DNA of 64,000 nucleotides from JANOYJ01 sp963792485 (GTDB lineage: Bacteria > Pseudomonadota > Alphaproteobacteria > Rhizobiales > Rhizobiaceae), in NCBI GenBank assembly GCA_963792485.1, contig CAWBWL010000003.1, forward strand, positions 1-64,000, written 5' to 3'. The notes under the pieces were generated by a model. It worked only from the letters and a program-made list of their open reading frames with translations, made no database searches and was not told the origin of the DNA. This document shows, piece after piece, positions 44,046 through 53,709 of this stretch. A program made the translations under genes and the position numbers. Numbering within the stretch: position 1 is the first letter of the stretch; the number at the start of each line of letters is the position of its first letter.

Positions 44046-44705
44046 ATGGATGGCATGAACGATCGCACTTGCATCGTCACACGCGAGAGCGGACCGGCTG
44101 AAGGGCTGATCCGCTTTGCCGCCGCGCCTGATGGCACGGTGGCTCCAGATCTCAAGCGCCAATTGCCCGGCCGCGGCTGCTGGGTGACCGCCACCCGCGC
44201 CCGCGTCGATGAGGCGGTCAAGAAGAACCTGTTCAAGCGCGGACTGAAGGACGACATAACCGCGAGCCCGGACCTTGGCGGCCTTGTTGATCAGCTTCTG
44301 GTCAAGAGCGCGCTAGGGGCGCTTGGGCTCGCACGCAAAGCAGGCCAGATCGTCACAGGCGCTGCAAAAGTTGAGGCTGCAGTGCGCGCGAAAGAGGCTG
44401 TGCTGGTTCTGCACGCTTCCGATGCCGCGCCGGATGGCGTTCGCAAGCTTGATCAAGCGCGAAAAGCGGTTGCATATGGCGGCGGACCTGATATCCCCTC
44501 GCTCGCACCGTTTGCGAGCCCTCAAATGGATTTGGCATTGGGGGGCACAAATGTGATACATGCAGCCGCTCTTGCCGGTTCTGCGGGTGAAAACCTTAAG
44601 AAACGTATTGCTGCTTTGGCCCGTTACCGGGGCGATTCAGCCATGGAAGAAGCGAAACCACTCGACGGCCTGCCGCAAAGCGGCCCCTTGAAGGACACGG
44701 AATGA
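44046..44705 (+). CDS. YlxR-YlxQ-type RNA-binding protein
   Basis: The 219-residue protein joins a YlxR (DUF448) domain (RTCIVTRESGPAEGLIRFA, LPGRGCWVTATRARV) to an L7Ae-like fold (ALGALGLARKAGQIVTGAAKVEAAV, VLVLHASDAAPDGVRKL). In Firmicutes these are two genes, ylxR and ylxQ, in the same position. It is between nusA and infB; its end overlaps the infB start by 4 bp. RNA binding is expected; the exact role is not settled. The second Met (codon 4, MNDRTC) is an equally good start. Confidence 0.92.
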   Translation: MDGMNDRTCIVTRESGPAEGLIRFAAAPDGTVAPDLKRQLPGRGCWVTATRARVDEAVKKNLFKRGLKDDITASPDLGGLVDQLLVKSALGALGLARKAGQIVTGAAKVEAAVRAKEAVLVLHASDAAPDGVRKLDQARKAVAYGGGPDIPSLAPFASPQMDLALGGTNVIHAAALAGSAGENLKKRIAALARYRGDSAMEEAKPLDGLPQSGPLKDTE

Positions 44706-47491
44706 CTGATACGAAAACAGGCGATGACAAGACGCTCAGCGTGACGTCAAAGCCCACCTTGACCCTGAAGCGTCCCGGCCTCGAACATTCGACGGTCCGC
44801 CAGAGCTTCAGCCATGGCCGTTCCAAGGCGGTTGTCGTCGAGACGAAGAAGCGCAAATTTTCGCTGCCTGGCGACAAGCCTGAGCCGGGCGCGGGTTTGT
44901 TCAAGCCTGCGGCTGCTCCTCAGCCCGCACCGCGTCCCATCCCGGTCATGCCGGAACGCGCGCCCCGGCCAGCGGTACCGGCAAATCCGCCAGCGGCGCC
45001 TGTGGCTGCCTCTCCCGCTCCCGCGCCATCTCCGTCTGCAGCGCCGGTCGCTGCGGCCCCGGCTGCCGCGCCGCGTCCGGCGGCGTCCGCTCCAGCACGT
45101 CCGCAATCATCCGCACCTGCGCCGGCGCCCGCTCCCCAGCGCCCGGCAAGCCGTCCCATCAATCACGGCATGGTGCTTAATGTTCTGTCCAATGACGAAA
45201 TGGCCGCACGCCGCCGCGCGCTTGAAGGCGCCGGATTCCGCAATGATGACGAGCGCCGCACGGCTGTCGAAGAAGCGCGCCGCCGCGCCCAGGAAGAGGG
45301 GCTGCGCAAGCGCGAAGCCGAAGATTCCGCCCGCCGTCAGTCGGAGGAGGAAACACGCCTGCGCACCGAGGCCGAAGCCAAGCGCCGCGCAGAAGAAGAA
45401 GCGCGCCGCCGCGCACCTGCCGCTGATGCAGAGGTGGTCGATACGAGCCGTCCGGGCGTGCGCCGTCCCATGGCTGAAATGGATGATTTCCGTTCTGGCC
45501 GCAGCGGCAGCCCGCGTGGCGCCGCCGGTTTCTCGGCTGCGCGCGCCGCACCGAAAGCCGAAGTCCGGGTGCCAAAAACCCGGATCGCCGAGCCTGACAA
45601 CCGTCACAGGCTGACGGTCGTCTCCGCGACCGCTGGCGAAGAGGGCGATGCCCGTGGCCGCTCCATGGCCGCGACCCGCCGCCGCCAGGAAAAATTCCGC
45701 CGTGCGCAAATGCAGGAAGTCCGCGAGAAAGTTGCCCGCGAAGTCATCCTGCCTGAGACAATTTCGATCCAGGAACTCGCCCAGCGCATGTCAGAACGGG
45801 CAGTGGACGTGATCAAATATTTGATGAAGCAGGGTCAGATGATGACGCCAGGCGACATCATTGACGCCGATCTCGCGGAACTGCTTGCCAATGAATTCGG
45901 CCATACCGTCAAGCGCGTTGCCGACTCCGATGTGGAGGAGGGCTTCTTCAACGTCACAGATATTGCAGGAGATCTGCAACCGCGCGCCCCGGTCGTCACC
46001 ATTATGGGCCATGTCGATCACGGTAAGACTTCGCTGCTCGACGCCATCCGCAAGACCAATGTCGTCTCCGGCGAGGCCGGCGGCATCACGCAGCACATTG
46101 GCGCCTATCAGATCGAGCGCAACGGTCACAAGATCACGTTCATTGACACGCCTGGCCACGCCGCCTTCACCGCAATGCGCGCCCGCGGCGCGCAGGCGAC
46201 GGACATTGCCATTCTGGTGGTGGCCGCAGACGACGCTGTCATGCCGCAGACGATTGAATCGATCAACCATGCCAAAGCTGCGGGCGTTCCGATCATCGTC
46301 GCCATCAACAAGGTGGACAAGCACGACGCCGACGCGCAGAAAGTCCGCACCGGGCTGCTGCAGCACGAAGTGTTTGTGGAATCCCTCGGCGGCGAGACGC
46401 TTGACGTTGAAGTTTCAGCCAAGACAGGGCAGGGGCTCGACAAGCTTCTCGAGGCCATTTTGCTTCAGTCCGAAGTTCTGGAGTTGAGAGCCAATCCGGA
46501 CCGCCCCGCCGAAGGCGTGGTGGTGGAAGCCAAGCTCGACCGGGGCCGCGGCTCGGTGGCGACAGTCCTCATTCAGGCGGGAACGCTCAAGATCGGCGAC
46601 ATTATCGTGGCGGGTTCCGAATGGGGCCGCGTGCGTGCGCTTGTCACCGACAAGGGCGATCATGTGAAGGAAGCGGGTCCCTCCATGCCCATCGAGGTAT
46701 TGGGTCTGCAAGGGCCGCCGCAGGCGGGTGACCGCATTGCGGTCATCGACTCGGAAGCCCGCGCCCGCGAGATTTCCGAATACCGCCAGCACAAGAACCG
46801 CGAAAAGGCTGTGGCCAAGCAAGCAGGTTCCCGTGGCTCGCTCGAGCAGATGATGACGCAATTGTCGTCCGCAGGCACGAAGGAATTCCCGCTTCTAATC
46901 AAGGGCGACGTTCAGGGATCGATCGAAGCCATTACCGGCGCACTGGACAAAATTTCGACCGAAGAAGTGCGCGCCCGGATCATTCATTCCGGCGCGGGCG
47001 CCATCACCGAATCCGATGTCAGCCTAGCGGCGGCCTCGAACGCGGCGATCATCGGCTTCAACGTGCGCGCCAATACTCAGGCCCGTGACGCGGCTGCCAA
47101 GGAAGGCATCGAAATCCGCTATTATAACATCATCTATGATCTGACAGACGACGTTAAAGCGGCGATGTCTGGACTTCTGTCTCCTGAACGGCGCGAGACT
47201 TATCTCGGCAATGCTGAAATCCTCGAAGTCTTCAACATCACCAAGGTCGGCAAGATCGCCGGCTGCCGTGTCACCGAAGGCAAGGTCGAGCGCGGCATGG
47301 GCGTGCGGCTCCTGCGCGACAATGTCGTTATCCACGAAGGCAAGCTCAAGACGCTCAAACGCTTCAAGGACGAGGTTCTGGAAGTGCAGACCGGCCAGGA
47401 GTGCGGCATGGCGTTCGAAGGCTACGAAGATCTGCGCGTTGGCGACGTCATTGAATGCTTCCGCGTCGAAGAGATCAAGCGGTCGCTGTAA
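44702..47491 (+). CDS. infB: Translation initiation factor IF-2
   Basis: GTPase that brings initiator tRNA to the 30S subunit. The 929-residue protein has a long Ala/Pro-rich and then charged coiled N-terminal extension (residues about 60-300), the IF2-N domain (PETISIQELAQRMSERAVDV), and the G domain at about residue 435: GHVDHGKTSLLDAI (G1), DTPGHAAFTAM (G3), NKVDK (G4). EF-Tu-like domain II and the C-terminal fMet-tRNA binding domain follow (CRVTEGKVERGMGVRLLRD). Translation is coupled to the upstream gene by an ATGA overlap. Confidence 0.97.
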   Translation: MTDTKTGDDKTLSVTSKPTLTLKRPGLEHSTVRQSFSHGRSKAVVVETKKRKFSLPGDKPEPGAGLFKPAAAPQPAPRPIPVMPERAPRPAVPANPPAAPVAASPAPAPSPSAAPVAAAPAAAPRPAASAPARPQSSAPAPAPAPQRPASRPINHGMVLNVLSNDEMAARRRALEGAGFRNDDERRTAVEEARRRAQEEGLRKREAEDSARRQSEEETRLRTEAEAKRRAEEEARRRAPAADAEVVDTSRPGVRRPMAEMDDFRSGRSGSPRGAAGFSAARAAPKAEVRVPKTRIAEPDNRHRLTVVSATAGEEGDARGRSMAATRRRQEKFRRAQMQEVREKVAREVILPETISIQELAQRMSERAVDVIKYLMKQGQMMTPGDIIDADLAELLANEFGHTVKRVADSDVEEGFFNVTDIAGDLQPRAPVVTIMGHVDHGKTSLLDAIRKTNVVSGEAGGITQHIGAYQIERNGHKITFIDTPGHAAFTAMRARGAQATDIAILVVAADDAVMPQTIESINHAKAAGVPIIVAINKVDKHDADAQKVRTGLLQHEVFVESLGGETLDVEVSAKTGQGLDKLLEAILLQSEVLELRANPDRPAEGVVVEAKLDRGRGSVATVLIQAGTLKIGDIIVAGSEWGRVRALVTDKGDHVKEAGPSMPIEVLGLQGPPQAGDRIAVIDSEARAREISEYRQHKNREKAVAKQAGSRGSLEQMMTQLSSAGTKEFPLLIKGDVQGSIEAITGALDKISTEEVRARIIHSGAGAITESDVSLAAASNAAIIGFNVRANTQARDAAAKEGIEIRYYNIIYDLTDDVKAAMSGLLSPERRETYLGNAEILEVFNITKVGKIAGCRVTEGKVERGMGVRLLRDNVVIHEGKLKTLKRFKDEVLEVQTGQECGMAFEGYEDLRVGDVIECFRVEEIKRSL

Positions 47492-47497
47492 GCTCCG

Positions 47498-47520
47498 GCC
47501 TTCCCCCTTGCGGGGAAGGC
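47498..47520 (+). repeat. Hairpin between infB and rbfA
   Basis: GCCTTCCCC-CTTGC-GGGGAAGGC forms a perfect 9-bp stem. It has no T run, so it is not a standard terminator. It resembles the inner hairpin of palindrome family B and may be a fragment of it, or an mRNA-processing structure. Confidence 0.65.
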
Positions 47521-47540
47521 TCAAAACCTGGAACTGCATC

Positions 47541-47963
47541 ATGCCCGCAAAGAAATCCGCCAAAGGCCCGTCGCAGCGCATGTTGCGTGTCGGCGAGATG
47601 GTGCGTCATGCGTTGGTGCTTATTTTGCAGCGAGGCGAGATCATTGATCCCGTCATCGAAACTACGGTCATTTCGGTCTCCGAAGTGCGAATGACGCCGG
47701 ACCTGACTCGCGCCACGGCCTATGTCTCGCCGCTCGGCGTCGCCGATCCCGAGCCGGTTGTCGCCGCGCTCAACAGGCACACGCGCTTTATCCGCGGTGC
47801 GCTCGGCCCGGCCTTGCGCCAGCTGCGCTCCATGCCGATGATCCATTTTCGCGCCGACACAAGTTTCGACAATTTTACCAAAATCGACACGCTGCTGCGC
47901 AAGCCCGAAGTGGTGCAGGACACGCTGCGGCCTGTCATCAGCATCAACAAAGAAGACGAATGA
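47541..47963 (+). CDS. rbfA: Ribosome-binding factor A
   Basis: Small KH-fold protein for 16S rRNA maturation and cold adaptation. The 140-residue protein has SQRMLRVGEMVRHALVLIL near the start, ISVSEVRMTPDLTRATAYVSP, and FRADTSFDNFTKIDTLL towards the end, all typical of RbfA. The ATG at 47541 (MPAKKSAKG) is the usual rhizobial start; the frame stays open upstream but carries no conserved residues. It overlaps truB by 4 bp. Confidence 0.95.
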   Translation: MPAKKSAKGPSQRMLRVGEMVRHALVLILQRGEIIDPVIETTVISVSEVRMTPDLTRATAYVSPLGVADPEPVVAALNRHTRFIRGALGPALRQLRSMPMIHFRADTSFDNFTKIDTLLRKPEVVQDTLRPVISINKEDE

Positions 47964-48922
47964 ACCAGCGGCGCAAGCGGCCGGCGCGCGCCGTTTCTGG
48001 CTGGCTGATTTTCGACAAACCCTATGGCATGGGCTCTACTGACGCGGTCTCGTTCGTCAAGCGCCTCTATCGCGCCGACAAGGCCGGTCATGCCGGAACG
48101 CTCGACCCGCTCGCAACTGGCGTGTTGCCCATCGCGCTAGGCGAGGCAACCAAAACAGTCCCGTACCTTATGGATGAGCGTAAGACCTATGTGTTCACCG
48201 TCGCCTGGGGCGAAGAGCGCACGACGGATGACCTTGAGGGTGAAATCGTCAGTCGATCGGACACTCGCCCGCTCCGTGCGGACATTGAGACGGCACTGCC
48301 GCGCTTCACAGGCGTCATTCAGCAGACCCCGCCGCAATTCTCCGCAGTCAAGATCAATGGCGAGCGTGCCTATGACATCGCCCGCGTTGGCGAAACAGTC
48401 GAGATTGCCTCGCGCGAAGTTGAAGTTCTACGCCTTGTCATTCGGGATATGCCGGATGCGGACCAAACCGTGTTTGAAGTCGAGTGCGGCAAGGGCACCT
48501 ATGTGCGCGCGCTGGCGCGGGATATGGGCCGCTTGTTCGGCTGCTTTGGCCATGTTTCTGCGCTTCGACGTACTTCAGTGGCACCATTTGGGGAAGATCG
48601 TTCAATGACGCAGGCGCAGCTGGAAGCCGCCGCCAAAGATGTTGCGGAATTGAATGGGCAGGACAGTAACGTGCTCAGCATAGGGAGTTTCCGCCCACTG
48701 GATGCGCTATTGGAAACGCCTGAAGCTGCGCTCGTCTCGCTTCCGCACATGGCGCTCGGCGAAGATGCCGCCAACCGCATCCGCATGGGTAACCCTGCCA
48801 TCATCCGTGGCCGCGACGCGCCCTTGGACGCCGACCGTGCCTATGTCACAGACAAGGGCAAGCTTCTGGCCATTGGCGAAGTGCGCTTCGGCGAATTTCA
48901 CCCCAAACGGGTGTTCAAATAG
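47960..48922 (+). CDS. truB: tRNA pseudouridine(55) synthase
   Basis: Converts U55 in the T-loop of tRNAs. The 320-residue protein has GWLIFDKPYGMGSTDAV, the catalytic Asp in AGHAGTLDPLATGVLPIALGE-type motif (Asp of GTLDPLA), RKTYVFTVAWGEERTTDD, PQFSAVKINGERAYD, and VECGKGTYVRALARDMG. It ends the operon and converges with the antiporter gene, leaving 3 bp. Confidence 0.96.
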   Translation: MNQRRKRPARAVSGWLIFDKPYGMGSTDAVSFVKRLYRADKAGHAGTLDPLATGVLPIALGEATKTVPYLMDERKTYVFTVAWGEERTTDDLEGEIVSRSDTRPLRADIETALPRFTGVIQQTPPQFSAVKINGERAYDIARVGETVEIASREVEVLRLVIRDMPDADQTVFEVECGKGTYVRALARDMGRLFGCFGHVSALRRTSVAPFGEDRSMTQAQLEAAAKDVAELNGQDSNVLSIGSFRPLDALLETPEAALVSLPHMALGEDAANRIRMGNPAIIRGRDAPLDADRAYVTDKGKLLAIGEVRFGEFHPKRVFK

Positions 48923-48925
48923 CCA

Positions 48926-50305
48926 TCACATCAAATGCGAATTGATCAGCAGATGCGCCGCAATGCTCGCCGCATAGCCGAGCGCAATGGCCCATGTCCA
49001 TTTGAGATGGCTTGAGAATGTGTAGAGCCCGCGCGACTGGCCCATCAGCGCCACGCCCGCCGCCGAGCCGATGGAGAGCATGGAGCCGCCAACGCCGCAG
49101 GTGAGTGTGATCAGCAGCCACTGCCCGGCGGACATTTGCGGGTCCATGGTCAGCACGGCGAACATCAGCGGAATGTTATCAACTATCGCCGAGAGCGCGC
49201 CGATGATGATGTTGGCGGTTGTAGGTCCAAGATCGGCGTAGAGAAACTGCGAGGCATGGGCGAGGTAGCCGATCACGCCAAGGCCGCCGACGGCGAAGAT
49301 GATTCCAAAGAAAAACAGCAGCGTGTCCCATTCAACGCGCTGCACCTGCGCGAAGGAATCCAGCACCATGTCCTCATCATCGCGCCGCCTGCCCTTGCGC
49401 TGCAGAAAGTATGACCAGATCTGCAGATAGCCGAGGCCAAGCATCATGCCGAGCGCGGGCGGCAAATGCAGGAAGTTCTTGAACGAGACGGCGGTGACAA
49501 TTGTCGCGGCAAACAGGACAATAACGCCAAGCGCGCCCGGCTTCATGCTTGCACGGTCCTGATGCTGCGCGGGTTTCGACTTCGGAACGCCAAACTGCAT
49601 GATCGCTGCAGGCACAAGGAAATTGACCAGGGAAGGCAGGAACAGAACAAAAAATTCCCAGAAATCCAGTTTGCCCTTCTGCCAAACCATCAGCGTCGTG
49701 ATGTCGCCAAAGGGCGAGAACGCGCCGCCGGCATTGGCCGCAACGACAATATTGATGCAGGCGATGGCGACGAAGGACTTCGAACCCGAACCTATGGCAA
49801 GCACAACCGCGCCCATAACCAATGCTGTCGTCAGATTGTCGAGCACGCCTGACAGGAAAAAAGACGCTATGCCCGTCATCCAGAAAAGCGCGCGATAGCT
49901 TAGACCCATGCCCACCAGCCGCGCGCGCAAGACGTCAAACACCCGCCGCTCTTCGAGCGTGTTCACATAGGTGATGGCGACGAGGAGGAAGAGGAAAAGT
50001 TCGGCGAACTCTTCAATAATGCCCTTGGCAAGAAGCTGGGCGTCATCCGCCTTGCCCGCGCCGGAATAGGCGATACCGATGAGCAGCCAGATCAGCCCCG
50101 CCGCAAGCATGACGGGCTTTGATTTGCGCAGATGCAGCGGCTCTTCGAACACGACCAGCACATAGGCGCTGACAAATATCAGCAGCGAGAGAATGCCGGC
50201 CCAGTTCGCGGTGAGGTCGAGCGCAGGCGCAGCAGTGCTGGCATGGGCATCTGAAACAGTAAACTGAAGGCAAATGGCGGGGAACAAAAGCGATAGGCGG
50301 CTCAT
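48926..50305 (-). CDS. nhaD: NhaD-type Na+/H+ antiporter
   Basis: Inner-membrane protein of 459 residues in the ion transporter superfamily. It has a possible signal/anchor (MSRLSLLFPAICLQF), then about 11-12 hydrophobic segments. Family motifs include LFLFLLVAITYVNTLEERRVF, SFFLSGVLDNLTTALVMG, ANAGGAFSPFGDITTLMVW and the late SAIVDNIPLMFAVL. I chose ATG 50305 because AGAAGGAG lies 6 bp upstream. Next to nhaA, which is divergent; both handle sodium and pH. Confidence 0.92.
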   Translation of the reverse strand: MSRLSLLFPAICLQFTVSDAHASTAAPALDLTANWAGILSLLIFVSAYVLVVFEEPLHLRKSKPVMLAAGLIWLLIGIAYSGAGKADDAQLLAKGIIEEFAELFLFLLVAITYVNTLEERRVFDVLRARLVGMGLSYRALFWMTGIASFFLSGVLDNLTTALVMGAVVLAIGSGSKSFVAIACINIVVAANAGGAFSPFGDITTLMVWQKGKLDFWEFFVLFLPSLVNFLVPAAIMQFGVPKSKPAQHQDRASMKPGALGVIVLFAATIVTAVSFKNFLHLPPALGMMLGLGYLQIWSYFLQRKGRRRDDEDMVLDSFAQVQRVEWDTLLFFFGIIFAVGGLGVIGYLAHASQFLYADLGPTTANIIIGALSAIVDNIPLMFAVLTMDPQMSAGQWLLITLTCGVGGSMLSIGSAAGVALMGQSRGLYTFSSHLKWTWAIALGYAASIAAHLLINSHLM

Positions 50306-50439
50306 TTGCACTCCTTCTGTCGTGTCTGCCGACAGCGGCTGGCCGCCGGATGGCAACACGACAATCGCTGAAGCGCGCACTTTCCACAAGGCGATAATCA
50401 ACCTATCTGCTACTCAACGCCGATCAAACGGGGACACAA

Positions 50440-51599
50440 ATGCCGCAGCGCCTGTCAGCAGCCCTAACCGAGTTTCTCAACAGCGAAGCGGCGGGCGGCA
50501 TTGTCCTGATGGTTACGGCGGCGCTGGCGCTGATCATTGCCAATTCGGCTTTCTCAACAGCCTATTTCGATGCGCTTCACGCCTATCTCGGCCCGCTCTC
50601 GGTTCTGCACTGGATCAATGATGGGTTGATGGCGATCTTCTTTCTGTTTGTCGGCCTTGAGATCAAACGCGAGTTTCTGGGCGGAGAGCTTTCAACATGG
50701 CAGCAGCGCGCGTTGCCCGCCTTTGCGGCGGTTGGCGGCATGGCGGCTCCGGCGCTCGTCTATCTTTGGCTCAATCGCAACTCTCCAGAGACGCTGGCGG
50801 GATGGGCGATACCGTCGGCCACCGACATTGCCTTTGCGCTTGGCATTCTGGCGCTGTTAGGCAAGCGTGTGCCGGTTTCCTTGAAAGTCTTTCTCGCCGC
50901 TCTCGCCATTCTGGATGATCTCGGAGCGGTGGTTATCATCGCCATGTTCTACACGGCCCAAATTCATCTCTGGGCGCTGGGCGGAGTTGCGGTCACTGCC
51001 GCGATCCTGACCGGCATGAACGCGGCGGGCGTAAAGCGCCTTCCGGCCTATCTCTTGCCGGGCGCTTTGCTCTGGTATTTCATGCTGCAATCGGGCGTCC
51101 ACGCCACCATTGCCGGCGTCGTGCTGGCGCTGACCATTCCGGCGGGCGACGACCATTCGCCCCTCAACCGGCTTGAGCATGGACTGCACAAATGGGTGGC
51201 GTTCGGCATTGTTCCGGTCTTCGGCTTTGCCAATGCAGGGGTTTCGTTGTCTGGGCTAAGCCTTGAAACACTCATCCAGCCTGTCACGCTCGGCATTGCG
51301 GCAGGGTTGTTCCTCGGCAAGCAGATCGGTGTCTTTTTCGCCGCTCGCCTCGCTGTCGCGGCAGGCGTGACGGAACTGCCGCGCGAGGCGTCGTGGGCGC
51401 AGGTTTACGGCGTGTCGATCCTGTGCGGCGTCGGGTTCACGATGAGCCTGTTCATTGGTCTGCTGGCGTTTCCGGAGGAGGGGGCGATGACGGAGGCGGT
51501 GAAGATTGGCGTGCTGATGGGATCAGGGTCTGGCGTGGCGGGGCGGGGGTATTGGGGGCGGCGGTGCTGATGCTGGCGGGCCGCGCCGCGCCAGACTGA
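50440..51599 (+). CDS. nhaA: Na+/H+ antiporter NhaA, frame break near the C-terminus
   Basis: pH-regulated exchanger of the inner membrane. FLNSEAAGGIVLMVTAALALI, DGLMAIFFLFVGLEIKRE, IPSATDIAFALGILALLG (with the ion-binding Asp), and LAILDDLGAVVIIAMFY (the DD pair) are all present. The frame is good to about 51535 and then gives YWGRRC-stop. The next frame supplies the expected last helix, GVLGAAVLMLAGRAAPD, ending at 51599. The cause is one extra G in a G-rich run. Corrected length is about 385 residues. Confidence 0.93.
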
Positions 51600-51623
51600 G
51601 TTTCACTTCCCCGACAAGTTCAG

Positions 51624-52528
51624 TCAGCCAAGACGCATCCCGGCGGCGGGGCGGAACGGCGGATCATCGGGCGATGGCAAGAGCGCATAATGGCTGAATT
51701 CCAATTCGAACAAACATTGGCCGAGGGTTATTGTCCTCAGCTTATATTCGTACTTGAAGAGATTGCCGAGCGGAATGCAGGCCTCGATTTCGGCTTGCCC
51801 GGCCGTCTAGCCTTCGGCCTCTGATTTCGCCTCGGCGCCTTCGAATATCCGTCTCAATGTCTTTCGTGTAACCTCCTGGCGCTGAGATTTTGACCTGCAT
51901 GAACGGTTCAAGCAGCGCAACGCCGCCATCACTTGCGGCTTGGCGCATGGCCGCCCTTCCTGCAATCTCGAATGCCTTATCACTTGAGTCCTCATCGTGC
52001 CACGCACCGTCGAGCAAGGATCGCCTTCACTCCGAAGAATTGGAAATCCGGCATAGGGGCCGGCACTCGAGCACACTCTCAAAGCCCTTCTTGACGCCAG
52101 CTATGAACTCTGCGGGCATTGCTAGGTCAGGGACTGATGAGAACGAAGCACGGCGCATTGACGTCGAGCGGAACTAGTTGAAGCTTGACCCGCGCAAACT
52201 CACCTTTGCCATGGAGCTTGCCTTTTATGAGTGTAATCGGCCGTCGCTGTCTTTCGAGAAGGTTTCGCGGTAAGCAATTTGCGGAGCGCCGACTTTAATC
52301 TTCGAAATCGATGCTCTGTCTTTCAATTGCGATATGAGCAAATCAAGTGCGAGTTCGCCCGGCCCCGACACGAGGAAATGACCTGAGCAATCATCAAGAT
52401 CACAAGACAATGCAGGATTCTCAGACAGCAAGCTGCGCAAGCGCGTCATCCAGCTTCGCTTTGTCGGCATGGGAGGCGGCTTCAATGGCAATTCGGATGA
52501 AGGTGTCGGGAACTCATTGCGAGTTAGT
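51624..52528 (-). pseudogene. Decayed EF-G (fusA-like) fragment, domains III-V
   Basis: Segments in different minus-strand frames align in order with elongation factor G. Domain III: KAKLDDALAQLAVENPALSC, HFLVSGPGELALDLLISQLK, KVGAPQIAYRE. Domain IV: HGKGEFARVKLQLVPL, MPAEFIAGVKKGFESVL, LLDGAWHDEDSSDKAFEIAG, LLEPFMQVKISAPGGY, IETDIRRRRGEI. Domain V: EIEACIPLGNLFKYEYKLRT, FELEFSHYALLP. The GTPase domain and domain II are missing: upstream of about 52528 nothing matches. Five or more frame shifts occur. It is too diverged to be the housekeeping fusA, so I call it the remnant of an EF-G paralogue. Confidence 0.78.
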
Positions 52529-52687
52529 ATTTCATTTCATCTCAGCCAAGAGCATAATGAGATAGCGGCCAGCTTTCGCAATATTGCGCCGCGTCTGAAT
52601 GCAGCGGCGCTCCAGTTGCCCATTGTCGGGCATCAGAGCAGACTTGGGGTCCGGGCCGTGACGTCAAAAGCAGATGGCGCGATACCA

Positions 52688-52966
52688 TCAGCTCACATAT
52701 TTGTGCAAGATTGAATTGATCAGCGTCTGATATGGCATGCCTTCTTCGGCGGCGCGGCGTTTCAGCCTGATCAGGTCGAGTTCGGGGATCGAAATCGAAA
52801 TCCGCTTTCGCCGCTTGGCGAGCGCATTCTCTGCCATTTTCTGCCAAATCGCGCGCTTCTCATCGATGTTGCCGACAGATACCCACTCGCCGCGTTCTGT
52901 GCTGGCGATCATTTCGGCCTCTTCCTCGTCGGTCATTGGCGCAAAAAGTTCTCTTTTGGCGGTCAT
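52688..52966 (-). CDS. BrnA-like ribbon-helix-helix antitoxin
   Basis: The 92-residue protein has an acidic N-terminal half (FAPMTDEEEAEMIASTERGEW) and a C-terminal ribbon-helix-helix region (RKRISISIPELDLIRLKRRA, AEEGMPYQTLINSILHKYV). This is the pattern of CopG/BrnA antitoxins, in which the N-terminal part covers the toxin and the C-terminal part binds DNA. Its start overlaps the stop of the upstream toxin-like gene by 4 bp. Confidence 0.82.
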   Translation of the reverse strand: MTAKRELFAPMTDEEEAEMIASTERGEWVSVGNIDEKRAIWQKMAENALAKRRKRISISIPELDLIRLKRRAAEEGMPYQTLINSILHKYVS

Positions 52967-53265
52967 TGTCTTGGTCCCAGATATTTCTGTGTTTCTACTC
53001 TAGAGGGGAAGAAGGTCTTGAGAAACTTTAGCTTTGCGGACCCTACATAGGGGACGACCCAAGCGTAGCTGTCGATTTCGACCACCAGCTGAAACTGGTG
53101 ACCGTACCTCGAAGTGTTCGGATGTGCCTTGTCATCTAGCAAACCGCCGCTTGCGATAGCCTCAACAACTCGATCAAATCCGAATCCATAACGCTCAGTT
53201 AAGACCTCGTTCTTCTCATCGCCCCATTCGACATCAAAATCCATGTTCATAAAATATATATTCAA
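52963..53265 (-). CDS. BrnT-like toxin
   Basis: The 100-residue protein opens FDVEWGDEKNEVLTERYGFGFDRVVEAI, which resembles BrnT toxins (FEWDxxKNxxNxxKHGIxFxEA), RelE-fold ribonucleases. The middle LLDDKAHPNTSRYGHQF and YAWVVPYVGSAKLKFLKTFF replace the usual Ric-type R...AR residues, so it may be a diverged branch. Toxin-first order with overlapping downstream antitoxin is the BrnTA arrangement. Start may be codon 1 or codon 8; no clear ribosome-binding site. Confidence 0.72.
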   Translation of the reverse strand: MNIYFMNMDFDVEWGDEKNEVLTERYGFGFDRVVEAIASGGLLDDKAHPNTSRYGHQFQLVVEIDSYAWVVPYVGSAKLKFLKTFFPSRVETQKYLGPRQ

Positions 53266-53432
53266 TGCACGAAATCAATAGGGCGCCGATCTCCCGACAC
53301 CCCTTCCCTTTCCCGTCATTTTCCCCTATACGCCCCGCCAGCACCGCGCCCTGCGCCTGCTTTTCACGGCCCTTGCTGGACGACATCCCGGCTCTGGGCG
53401 CCCCCAATCCTCAGTTTAGAAAGGATATTCCG

Positions 53433-53702
53433 ATGTCGATTACCGCAGAGCGCAAGCAAGCGCTCATGAAAGAACACGCCACAACGGAAAATGACACCGG
53501 TTCGCCCGAAGTCCAGGTCGCGGTGCTTTCCGAGCGCATCACAAACCTGACAGAGCATTTCAAGACGCACAAGAAGGACAATCATTCGCGCCGCGGACTG
53601 CTGACCCTCGTCGCAACCCGCCGCTCGCTGCTTGATTATCTCAAGCGCAAGGACGCGGATCGCTATCAGACGCTGATCACCAAGCTCGGTCTGCGCCGCT
53701 AA
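53433..53702 (+). CDS. rpsO: 30S ribosomal protein S15
   Basis: Binds the three-way junction of 16S rRNA central domain. The 89-residue protein has the canonical sequence MSITAERKQALMKEHATT, TGSPEVQVAVLSERITNLTEHF, HKKDNHSRRGLLTLVATRRSLLDYLK. AGAAAGGA lies about 8 bp before ATG 53433. Followed by pnp, the near-universal order. Confidence 0.97.
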   Translation: MSITAERKQALMKEHATTENDTGSPEVQVAVLSERITNLTEHFKTHKKDNHSRRGLLTLVATRRSLLDYLKRKDADRYQTLITKLGLRR

Positions 53703-53709
53703 GGCAATC

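Noticed and set aside
52560..52687. A 34-codon minus-strand ORF (MPDNGQLERR...) between the EF-G fragment and the antitoxin
   Set aside because: It has no recognisable family and no clear ribosome-binding site; I see nothing else supportable in this 160-base gap.
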